From JAGLTN01 sp023135255 (lineage in GTDB: Bacteria > Planctomycetota > Phycisphaerae > Sedimentisphaerales > Anaerobacaceae), in NCBI GenBank assembly GCA_030639495.1, contig DAOWCP010000083.1:1-10739 (forward strand): a DNA stretch of 10,739 bases, read 5' to 3'. Positions 1 to 6,046 of this stretch are shown piece by piece. The notes below the pieces were generated by a model. That model had not been told where the DNA came from, did no database searches, and worked only from the letters and a program-made list of their open reading frames with translations. Made by a program: the position numbers and the translations under genes. Each line of letters opens with the position of its first letter. Position 1 is the first letter of the stretch.

Positions 1-414
1 ATAAATAAAATCGCTGAGCAAGCTGACAGCAATGAAAATATAAGCATTATTACCGATGAGTTAAACTCTATCCAGCTGAGAAAATTAATAGGTCAATGCG
101 ACCTGTTCATAGGCTCACGTTTCCATAGCATGATATCCTCTCTTTCGATGGCAGTGCCGACAGCAGTTTGCGGCTGGGGACACAAATATTTTGAAATACT
201 CGATTTGTTTGGTCTGAGGGATTATGCAATTGATTATCATCAGTTGTCGCTCGATGGTATGAAAAAAATCTTCGAAAAACTCCAGGCCAACTCAAATGAC
301 ATACACGACAAAATAAACTCAGCTTTGCCAAAGGTTAATGCTGATGCAAATATCCAGATAAATGCTATTATAAAACTGCTGAAGAACGATTCAACAGCAA
401 ACGGAGCTGATTAA
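1..414 (+). CDS. Polysaccharide pyruvyl transferase-family protein, C-terminal part (5' end outside window)
   Basis: The reading frame is open from base 1 to the TAA at 412-414, giving 137 residues of a longer protein whose start lies upstream. Residues 33-43 (CDLFIGSRFHS) and 51-67 (AVPTAVCGWGHKYFEIL) match the C-terminal signature of the polysaccharide pyruvyl transferase superfamily (CsaB/WcaK type): a 'D-hhIgsRhHs' strand followed by 'vPt...y..K...'. Members have a GT-B-like fold and add pyruvate ketals, or related groups, to cell-surface polysaccharides. The substrate cannot be read from this fragment. The stop lies 3 nt before the start of the next gene, so the two are probably co-transcribed, and a membrane protein of the glycolipid/envelope type next door fits an envelope glycan operon. 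Family assignment is fairly firm; function is inferred. Confidence 0.8.
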   Translation: MNKIAEQADSNENISIITDELNSIQLRKLIGQCDLFIGSRFHSMISSLSMAVPTAVCGWGHKYFEILDLFGLRDYAIDYHQLSLDGMKKIFEKLQANSNDIHDKINSALPKVNADANIQINAIIKLLKNDSTANGAD

Positions 415-417
415 AAA

Positions 418-1350
418 ATGGTAAGATGGCTTAAAAATATTCTGGCTTTGGTGATAGTTGTCTTTCTGTTTTGGTATTTGGCAAAACACTGGGATCAGCT
501 AAAAGAATTGCTGAAACTCAGCCCGACCAGTTTGATAATAATGTATGTTCTTACTGCTTTAATTGCTTTTATAAGCGCTAAAACAGTTCAAATTTTTATG
601 ACCCAACTCAAAATTAAAACACCTTTATGGGAAATGTTTGGCCTTCAAAACGCTGCGCTGCTTTTAAATTATGCTCCAATGAAATTTGGAACTATATTCC
701 GTGCTAATTATTTGAAACGGCATTTTGGTTTGTCCTATGCCCATTTCGCGATACTATTTCTTTATATGACGTTTTTAATGACACTTGCAGCATCAACAAT
801 AGGTCTTATGGTGATTTGGCCAATTTACGGCATAGCGTCTTATGAAAACAAAATTCTTTTTCTGGTCTTCTTAATTATAACAATCGGTTCTTTCGCATTT
901 CTTTTTTTTCCGTTGCCTGTTCCTAAATGGCAAGGCAGGGTTTTTAATTTGCTTAGGAACTTTCTTGCCGGTAGGTCTCAAATTGCTTCTAATAAAAAAA
1001 TAGTCGCAATTTCCGGATTGCTTTTGGCTTTCAATTTTGTTCTCACAGCAGTCAGGCTTGGAATAATATACAACAGTCTTGGCCAACATTGCCATCCGAT
1101 GGGTTTTCTTGTATTAGGTGCTATTGGTTATTCAGTGCTTTTCATAGGAATAACTCCGGGGGGTTTGGGCATCAGAGAATTGGTTCTGGCAGCAGGCGCA
1201 GTCGTAATAGGATTGCCTTTAGAAGTGGGCCTACTCGCAGCTGTTATTGACCGCATGATCACTTTCAGCTATGCCGTCACTATCGGTGGAATATGCACAA
1301 TTAAACTCTGGCGAAAATCCCCCGGCGACTTTACCAAAAATCCCGACTAA
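418..1350 (+). CDS. UPF0104 / lysylphosphatidylglycerol synthase transmembrane-region family protein
   Basis: This 310-residue integral membrane protein has about eight hydrophobic segments (roughly 5-22, 38-55, 72-88, 108-135, 145-165, 196-215, 228-246 and 253-290). Residues 245-254 (ITPGGLGIRE) and the downstream E-x-G-L-L-A-A-V-I-D-R motif (269-279) are the hallmark of the UPF0104 family, which includes YbhN, AglD and the flippase half of MprF. An N-terminal conserved block (NYAPMKFGTIFRANYL, 84-99) corresponds to the usual 'P...GE..R' loop. Such proteins sit in the inner membrane and often accompany glycosyltransferases or polysaccharide genes; a role in moving or modifying a lipid-linked intermediate is inferred only. 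No aminoacyl-transferase domain is attached. The ATG is preceded by GGAG at 403-406 and lies 3 nt after the upstream stop, so it is the second gene of that operon. Confidence 0.85.
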   Translation: MVRWLKNILALVIVVFLFWYLAKHWDQLKELLKLSPTSLIIMYVLTALIAFISAKTVQIFMTQLKIKTPLWEMFGLQNAALLLNYAPMKFGTIFRANYLKRHFGLSYAHFAILFLYMTFLMTLAASTIGLMVIWPIYGIASYENKILFLVFLIITIGSFAFLFFPLPVPKWQGRVFNLLRNFLAGRSQIASNKKIVAISGLLLAFNFVLTAVRLGIIYNSLGQHCHPMGFLVLGAIGYSVLFIGITPGGLGIRELVLAAGAVVIGLPLEVGLLAAVIDRMITFSYAVTIGGICTIKLWRKSPGDFTKNPD

Positions 1351-1368
1351 AAGCTTCTTTTTGATCAC

Positions 1369-1470
1369 TATACCCTTAAGGGTAGTAAATGTCCGCGAAT
1401 AAATCCGTAACTTATTATTTTTAAGTTATTTACCCGCGGAGAAACGGTAAAATTCAATTGGGATCAGTAT
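1369..1470 (+). repeat. Copy A of ~100-bp interspersed inverted repeat (partner at 3095-3195)
   Basis: The first 72 bases (1369-1440) match the reverse complement of 3124-3195 with 3 differences and no gap (at 1404, 1413 and 1414). A weaker match with one 1-base gap continues to about 1470 (shared AAACG, TTCAATTG and CAGTAT blocks). It starts with the perfect palindrome TACCCTTAAGGGTA (1371-1384). Positions 1392-1440 can fold into a long hairpin: TCCGCG/CGCGGA, AA-CC internal loop, TAAA/TTTA, a 4-nt bulge, TAACTTA/TAAGTTA, and a 7-nt loop. The copy begins 18 bp after the stop of the plus-strand membrane gene, in the convergent gap between operons. Whether it acts as a 3' mRNA structure or is a mobile or duplicated element is not decidable here. 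No U-tract follows, so it is not a classical terminator. Confidence 0.9.
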
Positions 1471-1494
1471 ATAATTAAAAATTTTCATCCCCGA

Positions 1495-1854
1495 TCACTT
1501 CATAAAGATCATTTTCAGCGATATCATAAGCAGGAATATGCCGAAAACTTTTTTTAACGCAGGCCCGTCAATATTAACCGCAAATCTCGCTCCCAATAAG
1601 CCGCCTATTAAAAAACCCAAAGCCACAAACGCCGCTACCTTAAAATCGATATAACCACCTTTAAAATATGTCCATGCTGCCAAAAGACCGATAGGAGGAA
1701 CCATCAGCGCCAGAGTTGTCCCCTGCGCCATATGTTGATTCATACCAAACATAAACACCAAAGCCGGGATCATTATCACCGCCCCACCGATCCCCAAAAG
1801 ACCGCTGCACATACCCGCTACCAAACCCAACGAAAGACAAAGTACAATATCCAT
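1495..1854 (-). CDS. Half-size TauE/SafE (TSUP) family membrane permease
   Basis: This 119-residue, very hydrophobic protein has about four transmembrane segments. Residues 18-32 (GLLGIGGAVIMIPAL) and 44-54 (QGTTLALMVPP) match the repeated signature of the TauE/SafE (TSUP) family, whose members export or import sulfite, sulfoacetate and other small organosulfur or carboxylate anions. Full-length members have about 250 residues with two such repeats in tandem; this one carries a single repeat and ends normally at a TGA. Half-length members occur in the family and presumably dimerise, so it need not be truncated. It starts 21 nt after the trpC stop, with a weak AGAG-type ribosome site, and is the last gene of the minus-strand run. 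The substrate is unknown. Confidence 0.85.
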   Translation of the reverse strand: MDIVLCLSLGLVAGMCSGLLGIGGAVIMIPALVFMFGMNQHMAQGTTLALMVPPIGLLAAWTYFKGGYIDFKVAAFVALGFLIGGLLGARFAVNIDGPALKKVFGIFLLMISLKMIFMK

Positions 1855-1875
1855 AATTTCACTCTTTAAAAAATA

Positions 1876-2679
1876 TCAACCAAAAAGCTCTTTAAATTTA
1901 TCTTCTATCGATCCCTCTCTGCACAAAACCTCACCTACAAGCACAGCACAGGCACCGGCATTTGTCACCTTCTCAACATCGGCACGAGTTTTGATCCCGC
2001 TTTCTGCGACAAAGGTCTGTCCTTGACCAAGAAATCCGCTAACCCTGCAGCAATGTCCCAGGTCAACTTCCATCGTTGTAAGATTCCTGTTATTTATCCC
2101 GATAACGCTATAACCAACCACAGGAAACCCCTCCATACTGCGAACGCCAACCAGCGACTCAACATCATGCACCTCAAGCAGCACCGTCAGTGTAAGCTGC
2201 GAAGCCAGTATCATCATATCCATCAAATCCGCACCCTTCAATGCCTCAGCTATCAACAATACAGCATCAGCCCCCGCTGCCCTGGCTTGGTATATCTGCC
2301 AGGGATCTATAATAAAATCCTTCCGCAATACAGGCACACTAACCGCCTGCTTAACTGCGGTAAGATATTCCAACTTACCCTGAAAATATTTCTCATCAGT
2401 CAAAACGCTTATCGCGTCAGCTCCGCAACTTTCATAAATAGAAGCGATTTCCACCGCATCAAAATCATCTCGGATAAGTCCCGCTGAGGGAGAGGCCTTC
2501 TTAACTTCAGCAATAACGTTTATCCCGCGAATATTCTTTTTCGTCACCGCCTTATAAAAATTACGGCACTTGACCATCGAAGCAATTCGTTCCTTGAACA
2601 CCTCAACCGATATCATTTTCTTACCCGCCTGGACTTCCAGCTTCTTATCTTCAATTATCTTATCTAAGATATTCGCCAT
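1876..2679 (-). CDS. trpC: Indole-3-glycerol phosphate synthase
   Basis: This cytoplasmic TIM-barrel enzyme of tryptophan biosynthesis converts CdRP to indole-3-glycerol phosphate with loss of CO2 and water. All expected active-site blocks are present in order (267-residue numbering): E58 and K60 in VIAEVKKASPS (55-65), K120 in VLRKDF, E169 in LLEVHD, N196 in IGINNRNL, E226-S227 in VAESGI, and the phosphate-binding GACAVLVGE block (242-250). Length is normal for a single-domain IGPS. A start at 2703 would add eight unlikely residues and overlap the upstream gene. The ATG at 2679 follows two TAA codons, has GGGA about 10 nt upstream, and gives the typical N-terminus (MANILDKIIEDKK). No other trp gene is in the window, so the pathway is dispersed or lies elsewhere. 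Confidence 0.95.
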   Translation of the reverse strand: MANILDKIIEDKKLEVQAGKKMISVEVFKERIASMVKCRNFYKAVTKKNIRGINVIAEVKKASPSAGLIRDDFDAVEIASIYESCGADAISVLTDEKYFQGKLEYLTAVKQAVSVPVLRKDFIIDPWQIYQARAAGADAVLLIAEALKGADLMDMMILASQLTLTVLLEVHDVESLVGVRSMEGFPVVGYSVIGINNRNLTTMEVDLGHCCRVSGFLGQGQTFVAESGIKTRADVEKVTNAGACAVLVGEVLCREGSIEDKFKELFG

Positions 2680-2683
2680 GTTA

Positions 2684-3070
2684 TTATCCCGCAACCTGAA
2701 CATAAACCATCCTAAGCTGGCTCAATGTATCAGACAAAACCTTTTCTTCCTGCTCTGTAAGATTCCCCTTTGTCTTAGCCTCAAGTGTCTCCAGCATATC
2801 GATATTATATTTAGCAAGCCCAAGGTCAGGCTTTCTGTCATCCTGTCCCTCAACATTCAAAACACCCATAGCATAAAACGCCTGCGTCGTAAGCAGACTC
2901 ACCAAAGCCGCAAAGTCACCCTTCGGAAAAGGTCCATGACCTTTCTCTTGTTCTGCTTTCTCTTGTTTTGCTTCTTCAACTTTTTCTTCTTCAGCTAATT
3001 TTTCTTTATCTTTCTTGGCTTCCTCTTTCCAGTCGTCATCAACGATAATTTTTTTCTCTTCTTCAGCCAT
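2684..3070 (-). CDS. DUF1844-domain protein
   Basis: This 128-residue soluble protein has two parts. Residues 1-45 are almost entirely Lys, Glu, Asp and Ala and look disordered or helical. Residues 47-126 match DUF1844: F-x-x-L-V-S-L-L-x-T-Q-A followed by YAMGVLN, LGLAKYNIDMLETLEAKTKGNLTEQEE and a C-terminal helix. DUF1844 proteins are small, widespread in planctomycetes, acidobacteria and deltaproteobacteria, and have no assigned function. AAGGA lies 7 nt before the ATG. The stop is 4 nt from the trpC start, implying tight co-expression. The gap to smpB upstream is 83 nt and largely consists of repeat copy B. I infer no function beyond the domain name. Confidence 0.85.
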   Translation of the reverse strand: MAEEEKKIIVDDDWKEEAKKDKEKLAEEEKVEEAKQEKAEQEKGHGPFPKGDFAALVSLLTTQAFYAMGVLNVEGQDDRKPDLGLAKYNIDMLETLEAKTKGNLTEQEEKVLSDTLSQLRMVYVQVAG

Positions 3071-3094
3071 TTCAAATTCCTTTTTATTTACAGC

Positions 3095-3195
3095 ATACTG
3101 TTCTCAATTGAAATTTTCGTTTATCCGCGGGTAAATAACTTAAAAATAACCAGTTACGGCTTTATTCGCGGACATTTACTACCCTTAAGGGTATA
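3095..3195 (-). repeat. Copy B of ~100-bp inverted repeat, overlapping the 3' end of smpB
   Basis: Read on the minus strand, 3195-3124 equals 1369-1440 except for three substitutions, and weaker similarity runs on to 3095, just short of the DUF1844 ribosome site. It carries the same palindrome (3180-3193) and hairpin arms (CGCGGA/TCCGCG), with the inner stem shortened to TAACT/AGTTA. The substitutions fall in the bulge and next to the loop. The first 14 codons of the element, including the TAA, are the last 13 codons and stop of smpB. Both copies therefore lie at the 3' end of a gene, in sense orientation to it. Confidence 0.9.
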
Positions 3196-3669
3196 ATTTT
3201 TCATACTTCTATCGACATCACGCTTCTGCTGTTTTGCTGCCAGATTCTGTCTCTTATCGAATTGCCTCTTACCCCTTGCCAGCGCAATCTCGACCTTTGC
3301 CAGCCCCCTGCTGTTAAAATAAATTTTCAAAGGCACCAGTGTAAAACCTCTTTGCTCAAGCTTAACCCGAATCTTTTTCAGCTCCGCACTATGCAGCAAA
3401 AGTTTTCTTTTCCGCAAAGGCTCATGATTATCATAACTTGCCTTGTCATACTGAGTAATACTGGCTCCCACAAGCCAACACTCGCCGTTATTATCAAGCC
3501 TGGCATAAGAACCGTTCAGATCCGCCATCCCCGCCCGCAGTGATTTAACCTCGGTCCCCAAAAGACTCACCCCTGCCTCAAACTTTTCTACAAGCTCAAA
3601 GTTATGATAAGCCTTTTTATTGCTTATCCTAACGTTATTATTGTCATCTTTTTTCTTTTTTACTGCCAT
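3154..3669 (-). CDS. smpB: SsrA (tmRNA)-binding protein SmpB with repeat-encoded C-terminal tail
   Basis: SmpB binds tmRNA and works with it in trans-translation, releasing ribosomes stalled on broken mRNAs. The protein has 171 residues. The core is clear: NKKAYHNFELVEKFEAGVSL, LLGTEVKSLRAG, DLNGSYARLD, an N-H-E-P-L-R-K-R-K-L-L-L block, the LVPLKIYFN strand, and VEIALARGKRQFDKR leading into the basic C-terminal tail. The family's usual end is near RDVDRSMK. Here 14 further residues (NYTLKGSKCPRIKP) follow, 13 of them encoded by the repeat also found at 1369-1470. As the SmpB tail enters the ribosomal mRNA channel, an altered tail matters functionally or is tolerated; the sequence cannot say which. 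The ATG has only a weak upstream GCGGG. No tmRNA gene is seen next to it. Confidence 0.95.
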   Translation of the reverse strand: MAVKKKKDDNNNVRISNKKAYHNFELVEKFEAGVSLLGTEVKSLRAGMADLNGSYARLDNNGECWLVGASITQYDKASYDNHEPLRKRKLLLHSAELKKIRVKLEQRGFTLVPLKIYFNSRGLAKVEIALARGKRQFDKRQNLAAKQQKRDVDRSMKNYTLKGSKCPRIKP

Positions 3670-3735
3670 AGCCCGCTATATTATTCGAAATCCCCCAACT
3701 TTGCAATCATAACAAGCCCATTATTCCCACCCCAA

Positions 3736-4074
3736 TCACCGTCCATGCAAAAACCACTGGTGCACCGCCGCCGCTATCACCCATATACCAAAGCTGACAC
3801 CAAGCACCAGGCTTATAGGCCATCTTTTATGAAAACACAACAATGCTGCCCCAAAAAACAACATACTAGGCCCGATCCCCCATAGCGCAGCTTTGCAATA
3901 GCGTTGCATAATAGCGACATCCCCCTCACAGTCGCCATAAACCCAAAGCATAACAACAAGCCCCGTCAACGGCATAACCGCAATAAGTCCCGCCAGTGAG
4001 GGCATCTTTTTACCGATCTGCCCGCACAAAATTATAATCGCCAGACTCACCGCCAGCTTAATCGCGAACCGCAT
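3736..4074 (-). CDS. Small four-helix membrane protein, DUF3147-like
   Basis: This 112-residue protein has about four transmembrane segments (roughly 4-19, 25-46, 66-83 and 88-107). The order of a helix, a G-Q-I-G-K-K-M-P turn, and S-L-A-G-L-I-A-V-M-P-L-T-G in the second helix resembles DUF3147, a family of small inner-membrane proteins of unknown function that often contain 'G.k.p.laGl.aalPl' in that place. Assignment is from memory of the family pattern and is moderately secure. The gene starts 26 nt after the DUF4870 gene and ends 66 nt before smpB, in the same direction, so it is probably in the same transcript. The ribosome site is weak. Nothing suggests a substrate. Confidence 0.7.
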   Translation of the reverse strand: MRFAIKLAVSLAIIILCGQIGKKMPSLAGLIAVMPLTGLVVMLWVYGDCEGDVAIMQRYCKAALWGIGPSMLFFGAALLCFHKRWPISLVLGVSFGIWVIAAAVHQWFLHGR

Positions 4075-4100
4075 ATTGCACCATTTTTTGAAAACATTAA

Positions 4101-4559
4101 TTACTTAAGAAATCGTATCGCTATTGGATAATGATAAGCCTTGCCCTCACTGGACTTCACCGATGCAATAATAACAAATATTACATGCATCAACATCAAA
4201 ACCGGAATTATCACAGCACCGATCAGAATTACACAAAGTAAAAAGCCGGCAAGCAAATAGATCATCAATGATATCTGGTAATTAAGGATATTCTTGACCT
4301 GCTCGTTAATAAACTTATGCTCATCTTTTTTAAGCAGCCAAACAACCAAAGGCCCAACAAAACCTATCAGCCCCAACAGATGCGTCATTGTCACCATATT
4401 GATCGCATCCTGCGGCAAAGACTCATCAATTGTGGCTTCTTTACTTGTGGATTCATCGGCTTTTGCTTCTGTCAAGACTTCCTCAAATTGCCCCTGGTTT
4501 TCCTGCTCAGGCTGCTCTTTAGGTGACTGCCCTGACTCAACATTTTCATTATCCGTCAT
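4101..4559 (-). CDS. DUF4870 (Tic20-like) membrane protein with acidic N-terminal region
   Basis: The protein has 152 residues. Residues 1-50 are rich in Glu, Gln, Asp and Ser and probably cytosolic and disordered. Residues 55-152 match DUF4870: MTHLLGLIGFVGPLVVWLLKKDE, then the F-I-N-E-Q-V-K-N-I-L-N-Y-Q amphipathic stretch, two more hydrophobic segments (about 95-117 and 119-135), and the closing G-K-x-Y-x-Y-P-I-A-I-R-F motif. The family is a small Tic20-like membrane protein of unknown function. The frame stays open to an ATG at 4754, but that would read through the start region of the divergent ZIP gene. The ATG at 4559 has a strong GGGAG (4567-4571) 7 nt upstream and is the credible start. 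It is the first gene of the minus-strand run; I could not find a convincing promoter in the 127-nt divergent gap. Confidence 0.85.
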   Translation of the reverse strand: MTDNENVESGQSPKEQPEQENQGQFEEVLTEAKADESTSKEATIDESLPQDAINMVTMTHLLGLIGFVGPLVVWLLKKDEHKFINEQVKNILNYQISLMIYLLAGFLLCVILIGAVIIPVLMLMHVIFVIIASVKSSEGKAYHYPIAIRFLK

Positions 4560-4566
4560 AATTTGA

Positions 4567-4571
4567 CTCCC
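4567..4571 (-). promoter_or_regulatory. Ribosome binding site deciding the DUF4870 gene start
   Basis: On the minus strand this reads GGGAG, 7 nt before the ATG at 4559. It argues for that start over the upstream in-frame ATG at 4754, which would overlap the divergent transporter gene. Confidence 0.7.
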
Positions 4572-4686
4572 AGTAAATAATAATATTCGCACAGCTTTTC
4601 TATCATAATCAATACTCATACGCAAGAAAAACCTATCCAATCGCCGAAATAAGTAATAGACTAAAACCAAATAAATGGAACTTAAT

Positions 4687-5469
4687 ATGGACGCTTCTGC
4701 TAATATTAAAATGGCATTACTGCTGACAACCATTGCCGGTTCTGCAACGCTCATCGGTGCAGCAATTGCCTATTTTATCAAAAAACCACGCCTAAGCTAT
4801 CTCACCTTCTCTCTCGGCTTCTCCGCAGGTGTTATGATATACATTTCGTTCATGGAACTGCTCACAGGTGCTATCGACGTCATAGGTCAACCATTCGCAG
4901 TGTTAGCCTTTTTTATTGGTATGTTTTTCATCGGAATAATTGATTTTTTCATCCCGGAAGCAGAAAACCCCGACCACTTCAACAATCTCAAAGGCCCGCA
5001 CAAAAAAACACTCCTGGATAAAAAACTGCTCCGCGCATCAATGATGACCGCTTTAGCAATAGGAATCCACAATTTCCCTGAAGGGCTGGCAACTTTCGGA
5101 GCAGCTCTGACCGATACAAAACTTGGCATCTTCATCGCAATAGCAATAGCTATCCACAACATCCCCGAAGGAATCTCCGTCTCAATGCCAATCTTCTACG
5201 CCACCGGAAACAAAAACAAAGCCTTCTTCTTTTCTGCAATTTCAGGCATGTCAGAACCACTCGGCGCACTGGTTGGCTACGTAATCTTGAGACCTTTCCT
5301 TTCACCGAATTTATTAGCTGCACTGCTGGCATTTGTCGCAGGAATAATGATCTATATCTCAGTAGATGAATTGCTCCCCATGGCCCACCGTTACGGCCAC
5401 AGTCACATCGTCATCACTGGCATCATCTCTGGAATGATTATAATGGCAGTAAGCTTGATAATGCTCTGA
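4687..5469 (+). CDS. ZIP-family divalent metal transporter (ZupT-like)
   Basis: This 260-residue inner-membrane protein imports divalent cations such as Zn, Fe, Mn or Co. The two metal-site helices are intact: HNFPEG at 128-133 and HNIPEG at 157-162, each with the His, Asn and Glu used for binding. Also visible are M-E-L-L in helix 2, S-E-P-L-G-A (188-193), and D-E-L-L-P (227-231) with H234, H238 and H240 nearby. About eight transmembrane helices and a loop with acidic and basic residues (91-113) fit the ZupT/GufA branch, close to E. coli ZupT in length. Two in-frame starts exist: ATG 4675 (264 residues) and ATG 4687. The second has GGAA 6 nt upstream and gives an N-terminus more like ZupT; the choice is not certain. 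It converges on the ferritin-like gene, one base away. Confidence 0.92.
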   Translation: MDASANIKMALLLTTIAGSATLIGAAIAYFIKKPRLSYLTFSLGFSAGVMIYISFMELLTGAIDVIGQPFAVLAFFIGMFFIGIIDFFIPEAENPDHFNNLKGPHKKTLLDKKLLRASMMTALAIGIHNFPEGLATFGAALTDTKLGIFIAIAIAIHNIPEGISVSMPIFYATGNKNKAFFFSAISGMSEPLGALVGYVILRPFLSPNLLAALLAFVAGIMIYISVDELLPMAHRYGHSHIVITGIISGMIIMAVSLIML

Positions 5470-5470
5470 C

Positions 5471-5905
5471 TTACTTCACCGCAAGCCTGTTATATTCAAT
5501 CTCAAACTTAACCTTATGCTTAACCTCTTCCTCCGCAAGTCGCATAAATACCTCACGCAGTTCCAAATCGCTCGTTGCTATTACATATTCTATATAAAGC
5601 TGAAATGCGGCATCCTCCTTCTGGATCGCCATGATCAGCGCCTCCTTATAACTTAGCTTGAACCCGGATTCAACTTCAATATCTATATCAACATCTTCCC
5701 GGGGCTTAAGAACTTTGCCGATTTTCATTATCTCAAGCTCTAACCTGTTCCTGTGCTTTATCTCGTCATTTGCAAGCTGACGAAAAACATCACGACCTTT
5801 TTCATCAGAAATCAGTTCTGCAACAGTAGAATAGAATCGATATGCCTCTATCTCTTTTTCAACTGCTGTTTCAAGTATATTTGCAACCTTTTCGACATTA
5901 GCCAT
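5471..5905 (-). CDS. Ferritin-like diiron protein, rubrerythrin family without rubredoxin domain
   Basis: This 144-residue four-helix-bundle protein has an internal two-fold repeat. Candidate iron ligands sit where the family has them: E18 (AVEKEIEAYRFY), E48 and H51 (DEIKH), E97 (QKEDAAFQLY), and E127 and H130 (EEEVKH). The two E-x-x-H motifs are typical of rubrerythrin-type diiron sites, which reduce peroxide or handle iron in anaerobes and microaerophiles. The C-terminal rubredoxin-like Cys4 domain of classical rubrerythrin is absent, so electron supply would have to come from another protein. AGGGA lies about 6 nt upstream of the ATG. The gene is transcribed away from the sugar epimerase and its stop is 1 nt from that of the ZIP transporter. 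An iron or oxidative-stress role is inferred. Confidence 0.88.
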   Translation of the reverse strand: MANVEKVANILETAVEKEIEAYRFYSTVAELISDEKGRDVFRQLANDEIKHRNRLELEIMKIGKVLKPREDVDIDIEVESGFKLSYKEALIMAIQKEDAAFQLYIEYVIATSDLELREVFMRLAEEEVKHKVKFEIEYNRLAVK

Positions 5906-5942
5906 AGCAGTTCCCTTTTATATATCTGTCAATTCACACTCT

Positions 5943-5948
5943 ATTATA
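5943..5948 (-). promoter_or_regulatory. Putative -10 box for the ferritin-like gene
   Basis: The minus strand reads a perfect TATAAT here, 37 nt before the ATG at 5905, which would give a leader of about 30 nt. No good -35 is found at 16-18 nt spacing (CTTTCT at 17), so either an activator helps or the match is chance. Confidence 0.4.
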
Positions 5949-5986
5949 ACAATTCCCCGCAATACAGAAAGTATTAAAAACAATAA

Positions 5987-6015
5987 TTGTAATTTGTCGC
6001 ACTTAAGCGTACAAT
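5987..6015 (+). promoter_or_regulatory. Sigma70-like promoter of the exported epimerase gene
   Basis: TTGTAA (5987-5992), a 17-nt spacer, and TACAAT (6010-6015) form a good housekeeping-type promoter. Transcription would start near 6022, giving a leader of about 25 nt that contains the AGGAG ribosome site at 6036-6040. Confidence 0.6.
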
Positions 6016-6046
6016 CCTTCAAAACAGTAACAATCAGGAGAATAAA

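Noticed and set aside
2525..2533. CCGCGAATA in trpC as a repeat remnant
   Set aside because: The match is nine bases, ends at once, and lies in conserved coding sequence.
2680..2703. Longer trpC start at 2703
   Set aside because: It overlaps the DUF1844 3' end and adds residues not typical of the enzyme; ATG 2679 gives the normal N-terminus.
2023..2998. Plus-strand open frames over trpC and the DUF1844 gene
   Set aside because: They are antisense to well-supported genes and show no protein-family features.
3071..3153. tmRNA (ssrA) gene next to smpB
   Set aside because: No tRNA-like ends or tag reading frame are seen; the gap is accounted for by repeat copy B and the DUF1844 ribosome site.
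4560..4754. 65-residue N-terminal extension of the DUF4870 protein (ATG 4754)
   Set aside because: It would overlap the start of the divergent ZIP gene; the ATG at 4559 has a GGGAG site and fits the family.
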